Assembly: GCA_009785175.1 (NCBI GenBank)
Contig: WQWV01000008.1
Span: 1-32,822 of the forward strand
DNA length: 32,822 bases
DNA from: Alphaproteobacteria bacterium
GTDB lineage: Bacteria; Pseudomonadota; Alphaproteobacteria; Rs-D84; CACZYB01
Direction: 5' to 3'
Numbering within the stretch: position 1 is the stretch's first letter; the number at the start of each line of letters is the position of its first letter. Shown here one piece after another: positions 32,420 to 32,822 of this stretch. Position numbers and translations under genes: made by a program. The notes below the pieces were generated by a model. The model had not been told where the DNA came from. It saw nothing but the letters and a program-made list of their open reading frames with translations, and ran no database searches.

Positions 32420-32649
32420 ATGTTAAGACTATTCGCAATTTTGGCCGTATTTGTATCGGCCGATGCCATGGCAAACCGCGCCCCCCCCAGCTTGAGCGCG
32501 AATGCAACGCGCGGCTTCAGGACGAGAGAAGCAAGATCACCCGCGACTGCCGTCGGCACCCGCCCAAATCCGGCGCGTTCTCGAAGTGCATGAGCGATGG
32601 GGAAAACGAATTCAGGGCCAAGGTTCAAGCTTGCGTTAACGGCAGGTAG
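32420..32649 (+). pseudogene. Small secreted cysteine-containing protein, out of frame at a C8 tract
   Basis: ATG 32420 opens a signal peptide (LRLFAILAVFVSADAMA). Eight C at 32481-32488 follow. In the present frame the protein then runs into low-quality sequence and stops at about 32594. With one C more (or two fewer) the frame continues from 32488 to the stop at 32647-32649. It then encodes about 53 credible residues with four cysteines, in ECNARL, TRDCRRHP, FSKCMSDG and VQACVNG. The restored protein would have about 76 residues. The promoter and ribosome-binding site are good, so this looks like a live gene in an OFF state rather than old debris. A sequencing error in the tract is the main alternative. 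Confidence 0.6.
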
Positions 32650-32822
32650 CGGCTTGACGAGGCGGCGAATGCGATCGAGATTTAACCGCAAACTGCAAAG
32701 CACTCGCACCGCCCACACAAACGCCAACTGCTCTTGGCGTTTTGGGGCAAGATTCTATATGAGATTCAAAAAAAGGGGGGCGCCTTCGGCGTAGCTATAA
32801 ATCCCTCCTGCAAAGCTTGCGC

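Overview
The window reads as a chromosomal segment of a bacterium with a compact genome, about 50% G+C, and most likely an alphaproteobacterium. That placement is an inference. It rests on the mraY-murD-ftsW-murG-murC-murB order, the L34 and RNase P sequences, and dispersed palindromes of the 'GGATTCCGGGTCAAGCCCGGAAT' type, two of which sit in frame inside murB and rsmE (peptide HSGLDPESR), as is common in that class. Genes are densely packed with many 4-base ATGA overlaps.

Layout. 1-442 is a non-coding, repeat-rich stretch ending in nested inverted repeats and a promoter for a small AT-rich gene. 443-2800 holds that gene, an RluD-type pseudouridine synthase, and a convergent pair (an HNH endonuclease and a 40-residue basic peptide). 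Each member of the pair has a promoter with a 9-G tract inside an 18-base spacer. 2803-6515 holds gapdh, a D-2-hydroxyacid dehydrogenase, a DMT transporter and a metal-dependent cyclase. 6523-8024 holds chorismate mutase, an unknown gene and a membrane-anchored methyltransferase. 8097-8173 is tRNA-Arg(CCU), followed by a small AT-rich insertion bounded by a 13-base direct repeat. The insertion carries a broken phage-type (P5-like plus MuF) gene and a secreted protein.

15973 down to 9525 is a six-gene leftward operon: rsmE-ligA-RNHCP gene-queA-priA-DUF488. 16084-20424 is a rightward operon: ftsQ-ftsA-ABC exporter-like protein-rpe. The ABC protein has lost essentially every nucleotide-binding motif, and no ftsZ follows. 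20561-21970 encodes a bactofilin-like membrane protein and an unknown protein with a C9 tract near its start. dnaQ follows, then the leftward peptidoglycan cluster (29813 down to 22890). The right end holds rpmH, rnpA, a second DMT transporter, rnpB on the minus strand, and two small secreted proteins. The second of these is frameshifted at a C8 tract.

The most unusual signals are these. (1) G/C homopolymers of 8-9 bases occur at four gene-controlling positions, suggesting phase variation. The two promoter cases share the layout TTGACA-N9-G9-(-10). (2) A two-copy, about 122-base, covarying hairpin element starts one base after the stop codons of gapdh and rpe. (3) A pseudo-ATPase ABC protein is translationally coupled to ftsA. 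(4) The tRNA appears to replace the near-universal G19-C56 tertiary pair by U19-A56. (5) The tRNA-flanked insertion has a terminator in the leader of its first gene.
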